A program made the translations under genes and the position numbers. Below, one piece after another: positions 40,265-50,486 of a stretch of 64,000 bases of DNA (position 1 is the stretch's first letter; each line of letters begins with the position of its first letter). The notes below the pieces were generated by a model that saw only the letters and a list, made by a program, of their open reading frames with translations, did not search any database and had not been told where the DNA came from. The stretch lies in contig CP121450.1 of assembly GCA_029689965.1 (NCBI GenBank), positions 2,480,001 through 2,544,000 on the forward strand. Reading direction: 5' to 3'. Origin of the DNA: Curtobacterium flaccumfaciens (GTDB lineage: Bacteria > Actinomycetota > Actinomycetes > Actinomycetales > Microbacteriaceae).

Positions 40265-41795
40265 ATGCACGTCCTCGTCACCGGGGCCACCGGGTACATC
40301 GGCGGTCGCCTCGTCCCCGTCTCCTCGAAGCCGGCCACAGCGTCCGGGTCTTCGTCCGCACGCCCCGGAAGCTTCAGGACGTCCCCTGGCACGACGCCGT
40401 CGAGATCGCCGAGGGCGACCTGCAGGACGCCACGGCGGTACGTGCCGCCGTCGAGGGGATCGAGGCCGTCTACTACCTCGCGCACGCGATGGGCGCGGAG
40501 GGCGACTTCGAACGCGCCGAGCGCCGGGCGGCCGAGACCATGGCGCACGAGGCGCGAGCCGCCGACGTCGGGCGGTTCGTCTACCTCGGCGGGCTCCACC
40601 CGGACGGCGAGCTGTCCAAGCACCTCCGTAGCCGCAAGGAGGTCGGCGACGTCCTGCTCGGTTCGGGCGTGCCGACGATCGCGTACCAGGCCGGTGTCGT
40701 CATCGGTTCGGGGAGCACCTCGTTCGAGATGATCCGTCACCTCACCGACGTCCTCCGTGGATGCCCGCACCGCGCTGGGTCCGGAACCACGTCCAGCCGA
40801 TCGCCGTCCGCGACGTCCTGTACTACCTCGTCCGGGCGCTCGACATCCCCGCCGACGTGAACCGCACGTTCGACATCGGTGGGCCGGACGTGCTGCGCTA
40901 CGGGCAGATGCTCAACGGGTACGCCGTCGAGGCGAAGCTTCCCGCAGCGACCGATCTCGGTGCTGCCCGTCCTCACACCGGGTCTTGCGGCGCACTGGTT
41001 CAACCTGGTGACCCCGATCCCGCGCAAGCTCGCGACGCCGATCATCGAGTCGCTGCAGTTCGAGTGCGTGCAGCGGGAGCACGACATCGACGACGTGGTC
41101 CCGCGGCCGTCGGGTGGCCTCACCTCCTACCGTCGGGCGGTCCGGCTCGCACTCACGCGCATGCGGACCGGCGAGGTCGAGACGAGCTGGCGGAACGCCA
41201 CCCTCACGGCGACCTCGGCGGACCCGCTGCCGAGCGACCCGGACTGGGCCGGCCACACGGTGTACGTCGACGACCGGAGGCGGCACTCGGAAGCGTCGGC
41301 CGAGGACGTCTGGCGGGTCGTCGAGTCCATCGGCGGCGACAACGGCTGGTACTCGTTCCCGCTCGCCTGGGTCGTGCGCGGGTGGCTGGACAAGCTCGCC
41401 GGGGAGTGGGCCTCAACCGCGGGCGACGCGACCCGAAGCGCCTCGAACAGGGCGACGCACTCGACTGGTGGCGGGTGGAGCGCCTCGACCGCGGACGGTA
41501 CCTCCGGCTCCGTGCCGAGTTCAAGTCCCCGGGTCGGGCCTGGCTGGAGATGACGGTCACCCCGGCCGAGGACGGCGGCAGCGACTACCACCAGCGAGCG
41601 ATCTACTTCCCGCAGGGCCTCGCCGGCCGGCTGTACTGGTACTCGATCCTGCCGTTCCACGGCGTGATCTTCCCCGGCATGGTCGAGCGCATCACGGCGG
41701 CGGCAGAACGGGAGTCGGAGCACACCGGGTCGACGGGCCGGAACTGGACCCAGCAGAATGGGAACCCGGAACCGGCACACGAGGAGGCAGCATGA
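40265..41795 (+). CDS. NAD(P)-binding epimerase-like protein with DUF2867 domain (four frame breaks)
   Basis: ATG at 40265. Rossmann motif VLVTGATGYIGGRLV, then VYYLAHAMG and RFVYLGGLHP as in atypical short-chain dehydrogenases. The C-terminal ~190 residues (DVWRVVESIGGDNGWYSF, then LDWWRVERLDRGRYLRLRAE and FHGVIFPGMVERI) match DUF2867. Breaks: one base lost near 40320, 40760 and 41405, and one gained at 40934-40941 (gaagcttc). Corrected length is 510 residues. Such fusion proteins may act on oxidised quinone- or lipid-like substrates, but this is not established. The stop overlaps the SGNH gene by 4 bases. Confidence 0.75.
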
Positions 41796-42376
41796 CCGCG
41801 GAACGCACCAGCGTCCTGTTCCTGGGCGACAGCATCACCGCGCAGGGCGCGTGGGACGCGTGGCTGCCCGACGAGCGCACGGTGAACCAGGGCATCGGCG
41901 GCGACACCACGGACGGCGTCCTCGCACGGTTGGATGCTGTCGTGGCCGAGCAGCCCGAGGTGATCGTGCTGCTCATCGGCACCAACGACTTCGGCAACCA
42001 CCGGGCGAGCGTGGAGCACGTGGTGCGGGGAGTGGAGTCGATCCTGGTGACCCTGCGCCGCGAACTGCCGGGCGTCCGGCTCCTGCTCGTCTCGATCCTC
42101 CCTCGGCAGGCCGAGTACACGGCGAAGATCGAGGAGGCGAACCGGCACCTCCGCCAGTTCGTCGCGACCTGCCACGCCCAGTACCTGGACGCGTGGCCGG
42201 CCCTCGCCGACGACGATCACCTCGACGACCGCTTCACGGACGACGGTCTGCACCTCACCGACGAGGGGTACCGAGCGTACGTCGCCGAGCTCCTGCCGGC
42301 GCTGGAGCGGGTCCGTGAGCTCCCGCCGATGTCCCGTTCGATCCAGGCCATCGACCTCGGCGAGGCCACCGCCTGA
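41792..42376 (+). CDS. Cytoplasmic SGNH hydrolase
   Basis: 194 residues from ATG at 41792, after gaggaggcagc. Four SGNH blocks are clear: VLFLGDSITAQGAW (Ser), GIGGDTTDGVLARL (Gly), LIGTNDFGNH (Asn) and DGLHLTDEGYRAY (Asp-His). No signal peptide, so it acts inside the cell, unlike the larger secreted hydrolase near 10 kb. Resembles TesA/acetylhydrolase-type esterases. Coupled by overlap to the epimerase gene upstream and to the small membrane protein gene downstream. Confidence 0.88.
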   Translation: MTAERTSVLFLGDSITAQGAWDAWLPDERTVNQGIGGDTTDGVLARLDAVVAEQPEVIVLLIGTNDFGNHRASVEHVVRGVESILVTLRRELPGVRLLLVSILPRQAEYTAKIEEANRHLRQFVATCHAQYLDAWPALADDDHLDDRFTDDGLHLTDEGYRAYVAELLPALERVRELPPMSRSIQAIDLGEATA

Positions 42377-42816
42377 TGGCAGCACGGAAGGGACGACCGC
42401 CGGCCGGGTCGTCGTTGCAGGGCGTGCCCGCGACGCCGGCACGCGCCGGATCGGCCGCCCGCGCGACGTCGGAGACCTCGCCGTTCACACGACCGGCGCT
42501 CGCACCGTCCCTCATCGCCGCGATCGTGCTGCTCGCGTGCGTGGCGATCATCGACTCGTCCGGCTTCGTCTTCGCCAGGTGGGGCGTGACGGTGCTGAGC
42601 CTCATCGTGCTGGTGTTCGCCGTCCGCGGCCGCGCGTGGTGGGCAGCCGTCCTCACGGCGGCGATCGCGGTCTGCTGGAACCCGCTCGCGGTCGTGCCCA
42701 TCCCGGGTGAGGTGTGGGCGGCCCTGCAGCTCGTCGCGGCCGCCCTGTTCATCGTCGTCGGCATCCTCGTCAGGGTGCCGCGCGAGACGGAACCGCACCG
42801 CGCCTCCAGGCCGTAG
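42376..42816 (+). CDS. Small four-helix membrane protein, DUF6804-like
   Basis: 146 residues from ATG at 42376, overlapping the previous stop by one base. After a basic, disordered N-terminus come hydrophobic segments LIAAIVLLACVAIIDSSGF, WGVTVLSLIVLVFAV, WWAAVLTAAIAVCWNPLAVV and LQLVAAALFIVVGILVRV. The CWNPLAVVPIPGEVW turn recalls DUF6804 proteins, which are of unknown function. Its last codons (HRASRP) lie in a half copy of the GGAGGCGCGG palindrome (42798-42813), so the C-terminus may have been altered by that repeat. Confidence 0.55.
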   Translation: MAARKGRPPAGSSLQGVPATPARAGSAARATSETSPFTRPALAPSLIAAIVLLACVAIIDSSGFVFARWGVTVLSLIVLVFAVRGRAWWAAVLTAAIAVCWNPLAVVPIPGEVWAALQLVAAALFIVVGILVRVPRETEPHRASRP

Positions 42817-42904
42817 CGTCACCACGCGGCGGACCGGGAGCCCGCGCAGACGGTAGGATCGGGGAGTCGGTGCAGCGCCCGGCGGATCGACCCGAAGGGC
42901 ATGG

Positions 42905-44466
42905 ATGAGCGACGAGACCGAGCCGGTGACCGAGAGTCCTCTGCTGAACCCTCGACCGTCCTCCGGCGGTCTCGACCGGCCCGACGTCGTCGTGCGCAAG
43001 GGCCGCCTGACGCTCGTCAACGGCCACCTCACGCCGCAGCAGTCGATGATCGAGGACCTGCTGTTCCTCGACGACGCGCTCACCGCCGGCGACGTCGACC
43101 ACCTGCTCATCCGCGGGAACGACCAGCGGCCCGTCATCGCCCTGGACGAGCGCGACCGTCAGCGGGCGGAGAGCGCCGTGATGGCCGCCGCCGCGAACGA
43201 GCCGTTCTACGCCAAGCCTCCGCGGAAGCCCGCCGTCCTCGTGATCGACGACGGCCTGGGCTCCGCCGACGAGCCGGTGCTCCGCGTGTTCCGCCCGCGT
43301 GTCGAGCCGCTCGGGCGCCTGCGCTACGGCGCCGAGACGAGCGTGCAGCTCGAGTTCTGGCGCGTCACCGACACCGAGGTGCTCGCGCCCGTCGAGAACG
43401 CCCTGATGCGCCGGAGCCTGCCGATCGAGGAGTTCGTGCTGGTCGACATCGACCGGTACGGCCGGACCTGGCGCACCGTGGAGCACATGTTCGACGACCA
43501 CGTCTCGGACATCCGCTTCCCCATCGACATCGTGTTCTCGTGGGTCGACGGGAACGCCGTCGAGTACCAGCGCGCTCGGCAGGCCGCGCAGGCGGGGGCG
43601 GTCCTCGGCGAGGGCGACGACGCCCCGGCGCGGTTCCGGCAGATCGACGAGCTCAAGTACGCGCTCCGCTCGGTGCACACCTTCGCACCGTGGATCCGGC
43701 AGATCTACATCGCCACCGACTCCCCGGCACCGGCGTGGCTCGCCAACCACCCGAAGGTGCGCATCGTGCGCTCGGAGGAGTTCTTCGCCGATCCGTCCGT
43801 GCTGCCGACGCACAACTCCCAGGCCGTCGAATCGCAGCTGCACCACATCCCGGGCATCAGCGAGCACTTCATCTACTCGAACGACGACATGTTCTTCGGC
43901 AGGTCCGTCGACCCGTCCGTCTTCTTCAGCCCGGGTTCGGTGACGAAGTTCATCCTCGCGTCGACCCGGATCGGCCTCGGCTCGAACAACCCGGCACGCA
44001 GCGGGTTCGAGAACTCCGCACGCGTGAACCGCCGTCTGCTGCAGCAGCGCTTCGGCGCGGTCACGACGAGACACCTCGAACACGCCCGACGCCGCTGCGG
44101 GCTTCCATCCTGACCGAGATGGAGCACGAGTTCGCCGACGAGTTCCGGGCCACCGCGGCGTCACGCTTCCGCGCTGCCGAGAACATCTCGGTGACGAACT
44201 CGCTGTACCACTACTACGCGCTCCTCACCGGGCGGGCGATCGTGCAGGAGAACGCCCCCGTGCGGTACATCGACACGACCATGCAGTCCGGGCTGCGGGC
44301 GCTCGACGAGCTCCTCAAGAAGCGCAACGTGGACTTCTTCTGTCTGAACGACGGCAGCTTCCCGGAGGTCAGCGACGAGGAGCGCACCCAGCGCGTGACC
44401 GACTTCCTCGAGAAGTACTTCCCGTTCCCGGCACCGTGGGAGCGGGACGCGGACGCGACCGCCTGA
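42905..44466 (+). CDS. Stealth-family sugar-phosphate transferase (one frame break)
   Basis: ATG at 42905. All four Stealth conserved regions are present: CR1 IDIVFSWVDGN, CR2 RFRQIDELKYALRSVHTFAPW with QIYIATDSPAPAWL, HFIYSNDDMFFG, CR3 HLEHAPTPLRASILTEME (restored by one C near 44080) and CR4 FFCLNDGSFPE. The N-terminal 190 residues form a variable domain. Corrected length is 520 residues. Stealth proteins transfer hexose-1-phosphate in capsule or exopolysaccharide synthesis and occur in bacteria and eukaryotes. It stands alone here, without other polysaccharide genes, so the acceptor polymer is unknown. Confidence 0.88.
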
Positions 44467-44467
44467 C

Positions 44468-44509
44468 GGCCTGGAGGCGCGGGTCGCGTCGGCCACGCGC
44501 CTCCAAGCC
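44468..44509. repeat. GGAGGCGCGG palindrome copy after the Stealth gene
   Basis: GCCTGGAGGCGCG and a near-complement (cgcgcctccaagc) enclose 16 bases immediately after the stop. Likely terminator. Another half copy starts at 44828 on the far side of the 71-bp array. Confidence 0.6.
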
Positions 44510-44560
44510 GGTGTGCGCGGGCGCTTGCGGGCGTGCGCGCGGACTCGGTGCGACATGACA

Positions 44561-44817
44561 CGTGTCGAACGACGTCCGCCTTGTCGCCTCATGCACACGC
44601 AACGGTTGCGTACGCAAGGTGCGACAACGCACGTGTCGAACGACGTCCGCCTTGTCGCCTCATGCACACGCAACGGTTGCGTACGCAAGGTGCGACAACG
44701 CACGTGTCGAACGACGTCCGCCCTGTCGCCTCATGCACACGCAACGGTTGCGTACGCAAGGTGCGACAACGCACGTGTCGAACGACGTCCACCTTGTCGC
44801 CTCGTGCACGCACAACG
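44561..44817. repeat. 71-bp tandem repeat array (three full units plus part of a fourth)
   Basis: Units start at 44561, 44632, 44703 and 44774, each beginning CGTGTCGAACGACGTCC. Copies are almost identical. Within a unit, TTGTCGC...GCGACAA form an outer stem around the palindrome ACGCAACGGTTGCGT, and CGACA...TGTCG pair across the unit junction. The whole 555-base gap (44467-45021) between convergent genes contains no supportable gene; after the array, 44820-45021 holds a GGAGGCGCGG half copy and featureless GC-rich sequence. Confidence 0.9.
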
Positions 44818-45021
44818 ATCCGACGGCCTGGAGGCGCGGCGCGGCTCCGACGCAGCCTCCCGCCATCGGGCGGGTCGGGTCACCGGAGGACCGGGTCCTG
44901 CGACCGGCTGGCTGCGGCTTGCGCAGCGGGACCGGCGGCGCGTCGTGCCCGCTCGGCGCGCCACTGGCGTCAGGCAGCCGGCCTGCGGACAGCTGGCGAG
45001 CGGGCGGCCGCGGCGCCGGTG

Positions 45022-45980
45022 TCAGCGGTGGATCGGGGAGACCGGCACGGAGTCGAGCGTGAACACCGGGATGCTCGACGTGACCGGAGCCGGCTCGACC
45101 GCCGGCGCGATCGTCACGCCTGCCGCCGCGAGTCGCGCCTCGGTCTCGACCGCGGAGACGGGCTCGCCGACGGTCGAGTAGTGACCGATCGGCACGACCG
45201 AGTGCACCACGTTGCGGCCGTACACGTGGACGAGGTTGAACGACTGGGCTCCGTCGCGCCCTCGGGTACCGCCCTGGAACTCCGTGAGGTCCTGGGTGTA
45301 GCAGGTGGCGCTCGCGACGGACACGGGGACGCCCGCGAACACGGCGCTCGTCGAGTAGTGCAGGTGGCCGGCGATGATCGCGAGGACATCGCTGCCCTCG
45401 ACGACCTCGGCGAGGGCGTCCTGGTCACGGAGCTCGACGAGCACGGCGAGGTCCTGCACGCTCGGCACCGGCGGATGGTGCATCGCCAGGATCGTGCCGT
45501 GCGGGGCCTGCTCGGACAGGACCTCGGCGAGCCAGTCGAGCTGCTCGGGGGAGACCTCGCCGTGGTGCGCTCCTGGCACGCTCGTGTCCAGGGTGATCAC
45601 GCGCAGGCCGTTGACGTCGTACACGAAGTCGACCGGGCGATCGGTCGGCTGGAGCCCGAAGAGCTCCTGCCGGAACGCGCCGCGCTCGTCGTGGTTGCCC
45701 ATCGCCCAGATGACCTGTGCGCCGATCCGGTCCGCGGCGGGCTCGACGATCGACCGGATGCGGGCGTACGCGCCGGGCTCACCCTTGTCGGCCACGTCGC
45801 CCGTCACGACGATCGCCTCGGGACGGGTGCCGGCGGCTTCGATGTCGGCCACGATCTCGGTCAAGCGGGCGGCGGAGTCGACGTCCCCGTACAGGTCGCC
45901 GTCACCCGCCACGAGGTGGGTGTCGCTGAGGTGGAGCAGGAAGTGGTTCGGCCTGGGCGTTCGGCCGTCCGGCTGTCCAA
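45022..45980 (-). CDS. Metallophosphoesterase, cAMP-phosphodiesterase (CpdA)-like (one frame break)
   Basis: Start likely TTG at 45980, followed by a lost base near 45950, giving RPNHFLLHLSDTHLVAGDGD. Metal-binding motifs of class III phosphodiesterases are present: LSDTHL, VVTGDVADKG, WAMGNHDERG, MHHPPVPS and IAGHLHYST. Corrected length is about 319 residues. The family hydrolyses 3',5'-cAMP or related phosphodiesters in the cytoplasm. It lies downstream of qcrB on the same strand, but 180 bases away, and probably has its own promoter. N-terminus uncertain. Confidence 0.82.
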
Positions 45981-46160
45981 TGGGTTCTCATTCCGTTGGC
46001 GGGTGCGTGGTGCAACACGGTGCCACACCGTCCTGGACGATCCCACCACGCCTTCGTGAACCGCGCGTGAACCGGGAGGGCGATTCGCTGAAATCGACGC
46101 GAACGGACGAACCCCCGACCACGACGTGGACGAGGGGCTCGTTCGTACTTGCCGAGGAAC

Positions 46161-47848
46161 CTAGTGGTTGCCTGCACCGACCGCTGCGGCGTTGTGGTCA
46201 CCTTCGAGTTCTGGCCCGTGGTGCGCTGCGTGCGCGGCCTCGAGCTCGGCCTTGCTGACCGGTGCGATGCGGTCCTCGAAGAAGAAGCGCGACATGCTGG
46301 CGCGGATCTTCTGGGCTCCGGTGATCTTGCCCGGGCGTTCGGGCGGATCATCAGCGGCTTGTACTCGTTGAACTGCAGGAGCTTCCAGCGCTCGTACTCG
46401 TCGAGCTGCTCGTGCACCTCGATGTACTCCCCGTGGGGGAGTCGGACGATGCGGCCGGACTCGTACCCGTGGAGCACGATCTCGCGGTCCTTCTTCTGCA
46501 GGGCGAGGCACACGCGCTTCGTGATCCAGAAGGCGACGAACGGGCCGAGCACCGTCGTGGCCTGGATCACGTGGATGACGTGGTCGATCGACACGAAGAA
46601 GTGGGTCGCGATGATGTCCGACGACGCGGCGGCCCAGAGGCTCGCGTAGAGCGTGATGCCAGCGGCGCCGAACGCCGTGCGGGTCGGGGCGTTGCGCGGA
46701 CGGTCGAGGATGTGGTGCTCGCGCTTGTCGCCGGTGACCCAGCCCTCGATGAAGGGGTAGAGCAGGATCCCGAGGATGAGCAGCACCAGCACGGCGATCG
46801 GCGCGAGGATGTTGAACGACACCGTGTAGCCGAACCAGACGACCTCCCAGTGCGGCGGCACCAGACGGAGCGCACCGTCCGCGAAGCCGATGTACCAGTC
46901 GGGCTGGGTACCGGCGGACACGGGGGACGGGTCGTACGGGCCGTAGTTCCAGATCGGGTTGATCGTGAACAGCGACGCGATGAGCGCCAGGATGCCCGCG
47001 ACGATGAAGAAGAACCCGCCGGCCTTCGCGGCGAACGCCGGGAGGATCGGCACGCCGACCACGTTCTCGTTCGTCTTGCCGGAGCCCGCGAACTGCGTGT
47101 GCTTGTTGATGACGACCAGCACGAGGTGGACGCCGAGCACCGCGACGAGGATCGCCGGCAGCAGCAGGATGTGCAGCGTGTAGAGACGGCCGACGATGTC
47201 GGTGCCCGGGAACTCGCCGCCGAACAGCAGGTACGCGATCCAGACACCGATGACGGGGACGCCCTCGATCATGCCGACGATGATGCGCAGACCGTTTCCG
47301 GAGAGCAGGTCGTCGGGGAGCGAGTAGCCCGTGAAGCCCTCGGCCATGGCGAGGACCCAGAGCAGGAAGCCGAACACCCAGTTGAGCTCACGCGGCTTGC
47401 GGAAGGCACCGGTGAAGAACACGCGCGCCATGTGCAGCATGATCGAGGCCACGAACAGCAGGGCCGCCCAGTGGTGGATCTGCCGGACGAAGAGGCCGCC
47501 ACGGATGTCGAACGAGATGTTCAGCGTCGACTGGAGGGCCGTCGACATCTCGATGCCCTTCAGGGGCACGTAGGAGCCGTGGTACACGACCTCGGCCATC
47601 GACGCCTGGAAGAAGAACGTCAGGAAGGTGCCGGACAGCAGGACGACGACGAAGCTGTACAGCGCCACCTCGCCGAGCATGAAGCTCCAGTGGTCGGGGA
47701 AGATCTTGCGCCCGACCTCCTTCACGAGACCCGAGATGCTCGTGCGCTCGTCGATGTAGTTGGCGACCCCGCCGATGATGCGGGATCCGCGCTCCGGCGC
47801 CGGCCTGGTGCTCGACGCGGGTGCGTTGGTGGTGGTGGTGCTGCTCAT
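46161..47848 (-). CDS. qcrB: Cytochrome bc1 complex cytochrome b subunit (one frame break in the tail)
   Basis: ATG at 47848, overlapping the end of qcrA. The haem-binding helices show RQIHHWAALLFVASIMLHMARVFFTGAF and LYTLHILLLPAILVAVLGVHLVLV with the four axial His. Qo-site features include GFTGYSLPDDLLSG and the PEWY-equivalent PDWY in TQPDWYIGF. The long C-terminus is typical of actinobacterial QcrB. A lost base near 46340 restores PGKITGAQKIRASMSRFFFED and a total of 562 residues. It oxidises menaquinol within the bc1-aa3 supercomplex. Confidence 0.95.
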
Positions 47849-48913
47849 CAGCGTTCACGCTCCCAGAAGGACGGCCCGACGGGCTCGTGGAAGTCGCTCT
47901 GTGCGACCAGGTAGCCGTCGTCGTCGATCGCGATCGGAAGTTGGGGGAGGGACGTGCGGCCGGTCCGAAGATGACCTCGCAGTTGTTCGAGACATCGAAG
48001 GTCGACTGGTGGCACGGACAGAGCAGGTGGTGCGTCTGCTGCTCGTACAGGGCGACCGGGCACCCGACGTGGGTGCAGATCTTCGAGTACGCGACGATGC
48101 CGTCGTAGCCCCAGTTCTCGTGCCCCTTGGCGGGGTTGAGGTCCTTCGGGTCGAGGCGCATCAGGAGGACGGCGGCCTTGGCCTTCTCCTCGAGCATGTC
48201 CTCCTTGTCGAGCATGCCGTCCGGGATGACGTGGAACACCGAACCGATGGTCACGTCCGACGCCTTGATCGGCAGGCCCGTCGGGTCCTTCGTCAAGCGC
48301 GTGCCCTTCGCCCACATGGTGTGGCGGAGGAGTTCGTTCGGGTCGGCCGCGGGCGCGAGGTCGCGCACGAGGACGATACCGGGGAGCGGGAACGCGGCCA
48401 GCGCGCCGATCATCGAGTTGCGGATCAGCTTGCGGCGGCTGAAGCCGGACTCCTTGTCGGCGAGCTGGAAGGCCTCGACGGCCTTCGCCCGGGTCGCGTC
48501 CGTGCCGCGCGTGGAGTGGCGCAGCTCCGAGATCTCGCGGTCGACGACGAGCGACTTCGACCAGTACACGGCGCCGAGCCCGAGGGCGAGGAGCGCGAGG
48601 GCGATCGACAGGCCGAGCCAGAGGTTCGCGAACCGGACGGAGCCGAAGTCGTCCTCCTTGATCGGGAACGCGACGTACGCCGCGATCGCGAGGACGCTGC
48701 CGACGATCGACAGGTAGAAGAACGTTGCGACCTGACGCTCCGCGAGGCGCTGCTTCCCCGGGTCGACATCGGTGCGGCGTGCGCGGTGCGGCGGCTCGCC
48801 GGGTTCTCGAACGGCTCCGCGGGCAGGACCGCGGTACCGGCCGACGTCGTGGTCGCGCCGTGCTTCTCGACAGCCGAGGACGAGTTCAGTGCCTCGTCGT
48901 CGTGCTCTGCCAT
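47848..48913 (-). CDS. qcrA: Cytochrome bc1 Rieske iron-sulfur subunit (two frame breaks)
   Basis: ATG at 48913. An N-terminal tail and three membrane helices, characteristic of actinobacterial QcrA, precede the Rieske domain. Cluster ligands are CTHVGCPV and [10 protein letters not shown] lost base near 48800 restores [20 protein letters not shown]; a second near 47950 restores [20 protein letters not shown]. Total 355 residues, ending FWERER. It passes electrons from menaquinol to the dihaem cytochrome QcrC. Its stop touches the qcrB start. Confidence 0.94.
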
Positions 48914-48946
48914 GGTGTTCCCTTCAGTGTCGTTCGACACGGACGA

Positions 48947-49755
48947 TCAGTTGGACTTCGCGGTCAGCCAGACGGTCATCGCGACGACCGCGCCGAGACC
49001 GAAGATCCAGATGAACAGGCCCTCTGCCACCGGGCCGAGGGAGCCGAGGGCGAAGCCGCCGGGGACTTGTTGTCCTGCACGTACTTGAGGTACGTGATGA
49101 TGTCGGCCTTCTGCTGCGGGGTGAGGTTCAGGTCGTTGAACACCGGCATGTTCTGCGGGCCCGTGACCATGGCCTCGTAGATGTGCTTGCCCGACACCGA
49201 CTGCAGGTTCGGCGCGTACTTGCCCTCCGTCAGCGCACCACCGGCGCCGGCCACGTTGTGGCACATCGCGCAGTTGATGCGGAAGAGCTCGGCGCCCTTG
49301 GCGGCGTCGCCGTCCTCGCCGTTCGTCAGGTCGGTCGAGGGCACCGACGGGCCGGGGCCGAGCGACGCGACGTACTCGGCGAGGGCATCGATCTGCTCGT
49401 CCGTGAACTGCGCCGGCTTCTCCTCGGCCTGCGGACCCTGGGCGGCCATCGGCATGCGGCCCGTGCCGACCTGGAAGTCGACCGAGGCGGCCCCGACGCC
49501 GATGAGGGACGGACCCTCGCTCGTGCCCTGTGCGGACAGGCCGTGGCAGGTGGCGCAGTTCGAGGCGAAGAGCTTCTGGCCCTCGTTCACCTTCGACTGG
49601 CTCGACGCGGCCACGGTGCTCGTGCTGTCGTCGGCGTTGGCCGTGGAGCTGAACAGCGCGTACGCACCACCGGTGGTCATGAGACCGACGACGATGAGCG
49701 ACACGGTCGCCATCGGTGAACGGCGGCCCTTCTTGGACTTGGTTCTGTTGAACAT
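48947..49755 (-). CDS. qcrC: Cytochrome bc1 dihaem cytochrome c subunit (one frame break)
   Basis: ATG at 49755. After a basic stretch and a signal-anchor helix (MATVSLIVVGLMTTGGAYALF), two cytochrome c folds carry CATCH and CAMCH haem sites, with Met ligands in GRMPM and QNMPVF. A lost base near 49068 leads to the C-terminal helix GLFIWIFGLGAVVAMTVWLTA. Total 269 residues. This fused dihaem subunit carries electrons directly to cytochrome aa3 in actinobacteria, which lack soluble cytochrome c. It lies between ctaE and qcrA on one transcript. Confidence 0.94.
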
Positions 49756-49776
49756 GCGGTGGGGGCTATCCAGTTC

Positions 49777-50407
49777 CTACTTGAGAAGGTAGATGACGGC
49801 GAAGAGGCCGATCCAGACGACGTCGACGAAGTGCCAGTAGTACGACACGACGATCGCGGTGGTCGCTTCCTTGTGACCGAAGTTCTTGGCGGCGAAGCCA
49901 CGGCCGAGCGTCAGGAGGAAGGCGATGAGACCGCCGGTGACGTGGAGGCCGTGGAAGCCGGTCGTCATGTAGAAGGCCGAGCCGTAGGCGCTGGAGGAGA
50001 GCGTGACGCCCTCGTGCCAGAGGTTCGCGTACTCGAAGACCTGGCCGCAGACGAAGATCGCGCCCATGCAGTACGTGACGAAGAACCACTCCGTCATGCC
50101 CCAGTCCTTCGGGTTCCAGCTCGTGCGGTGCACCTGGAAGCGCTCCGCGGCGAACACCGCGAACTGGCAGGCGAAGCTGGACAGCACCAGGATGATCGTG
50201 TTCACCGAGGCGAACGGGACCTCGAGCTTGGCGGTCTCGGTCGCCCAGAAGCTCGGGCGAGGTGCTGCGCAGCGTGAAGTAGATCGCGAACAGGCCGGCG
50301 AAGAACATGACCTCGCTGCCCAGCCACACGATCGTCCCCACGGCCACGGCGTTCGGCCTGTTGAGGACCGGACCGCTGGCGGATCTGGAGAGAGGGGTGC
50401 TAGTCAC
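49777..50407 (-). CDS. ctaE: Cytochrome c oxidase subunit III (one-base gain)
   Basis: GTG at 50407 is the likely start ([13 protein letters not shown]); an ATG six bases upstream and a GTG at 50431 are alternatives. Subunit III motifs are [56 protein letters not shown] and [22 protein letters not shown] gained base at 50248-50253 (gaagct, expected gagct) breaks the frame; removing it restores [20 protein letters not shown]. Total 209 residues. First gene of ctaE-qcrCAB, divergent from trpD. Confidence 0.93.
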
Positions 50408-50486
50408 GTCCTCCATTATGGCGGAAGTCACGGACAGTGTTTTCGCAGGAGACTGGCGGGTCTCTCGAATTCACTACGATCGACCC

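Noticed and set aside
44561..44817. CRISPR array
   Set aside because: The 71-bp units are contiguous with no unique spacers, and there are no cas genes.
44513..45181. Long open frames through the 71-bp repeats encoding repeated peptides
   Set aside because: Frames stay open on several phases and both strands because the repeat lacks stops; no ribosome site or codon bias supports translation.
45902..47848. Cytochrome b with a long C-terminal extension into the phosphodiesterase gene
   Set aside because: A lost base near 46340 moves the frame; the corrected tail (SRFFFEDRIAPVSKAELEAA) ends at 46161 as in other actinobacterial QcrB proteins.
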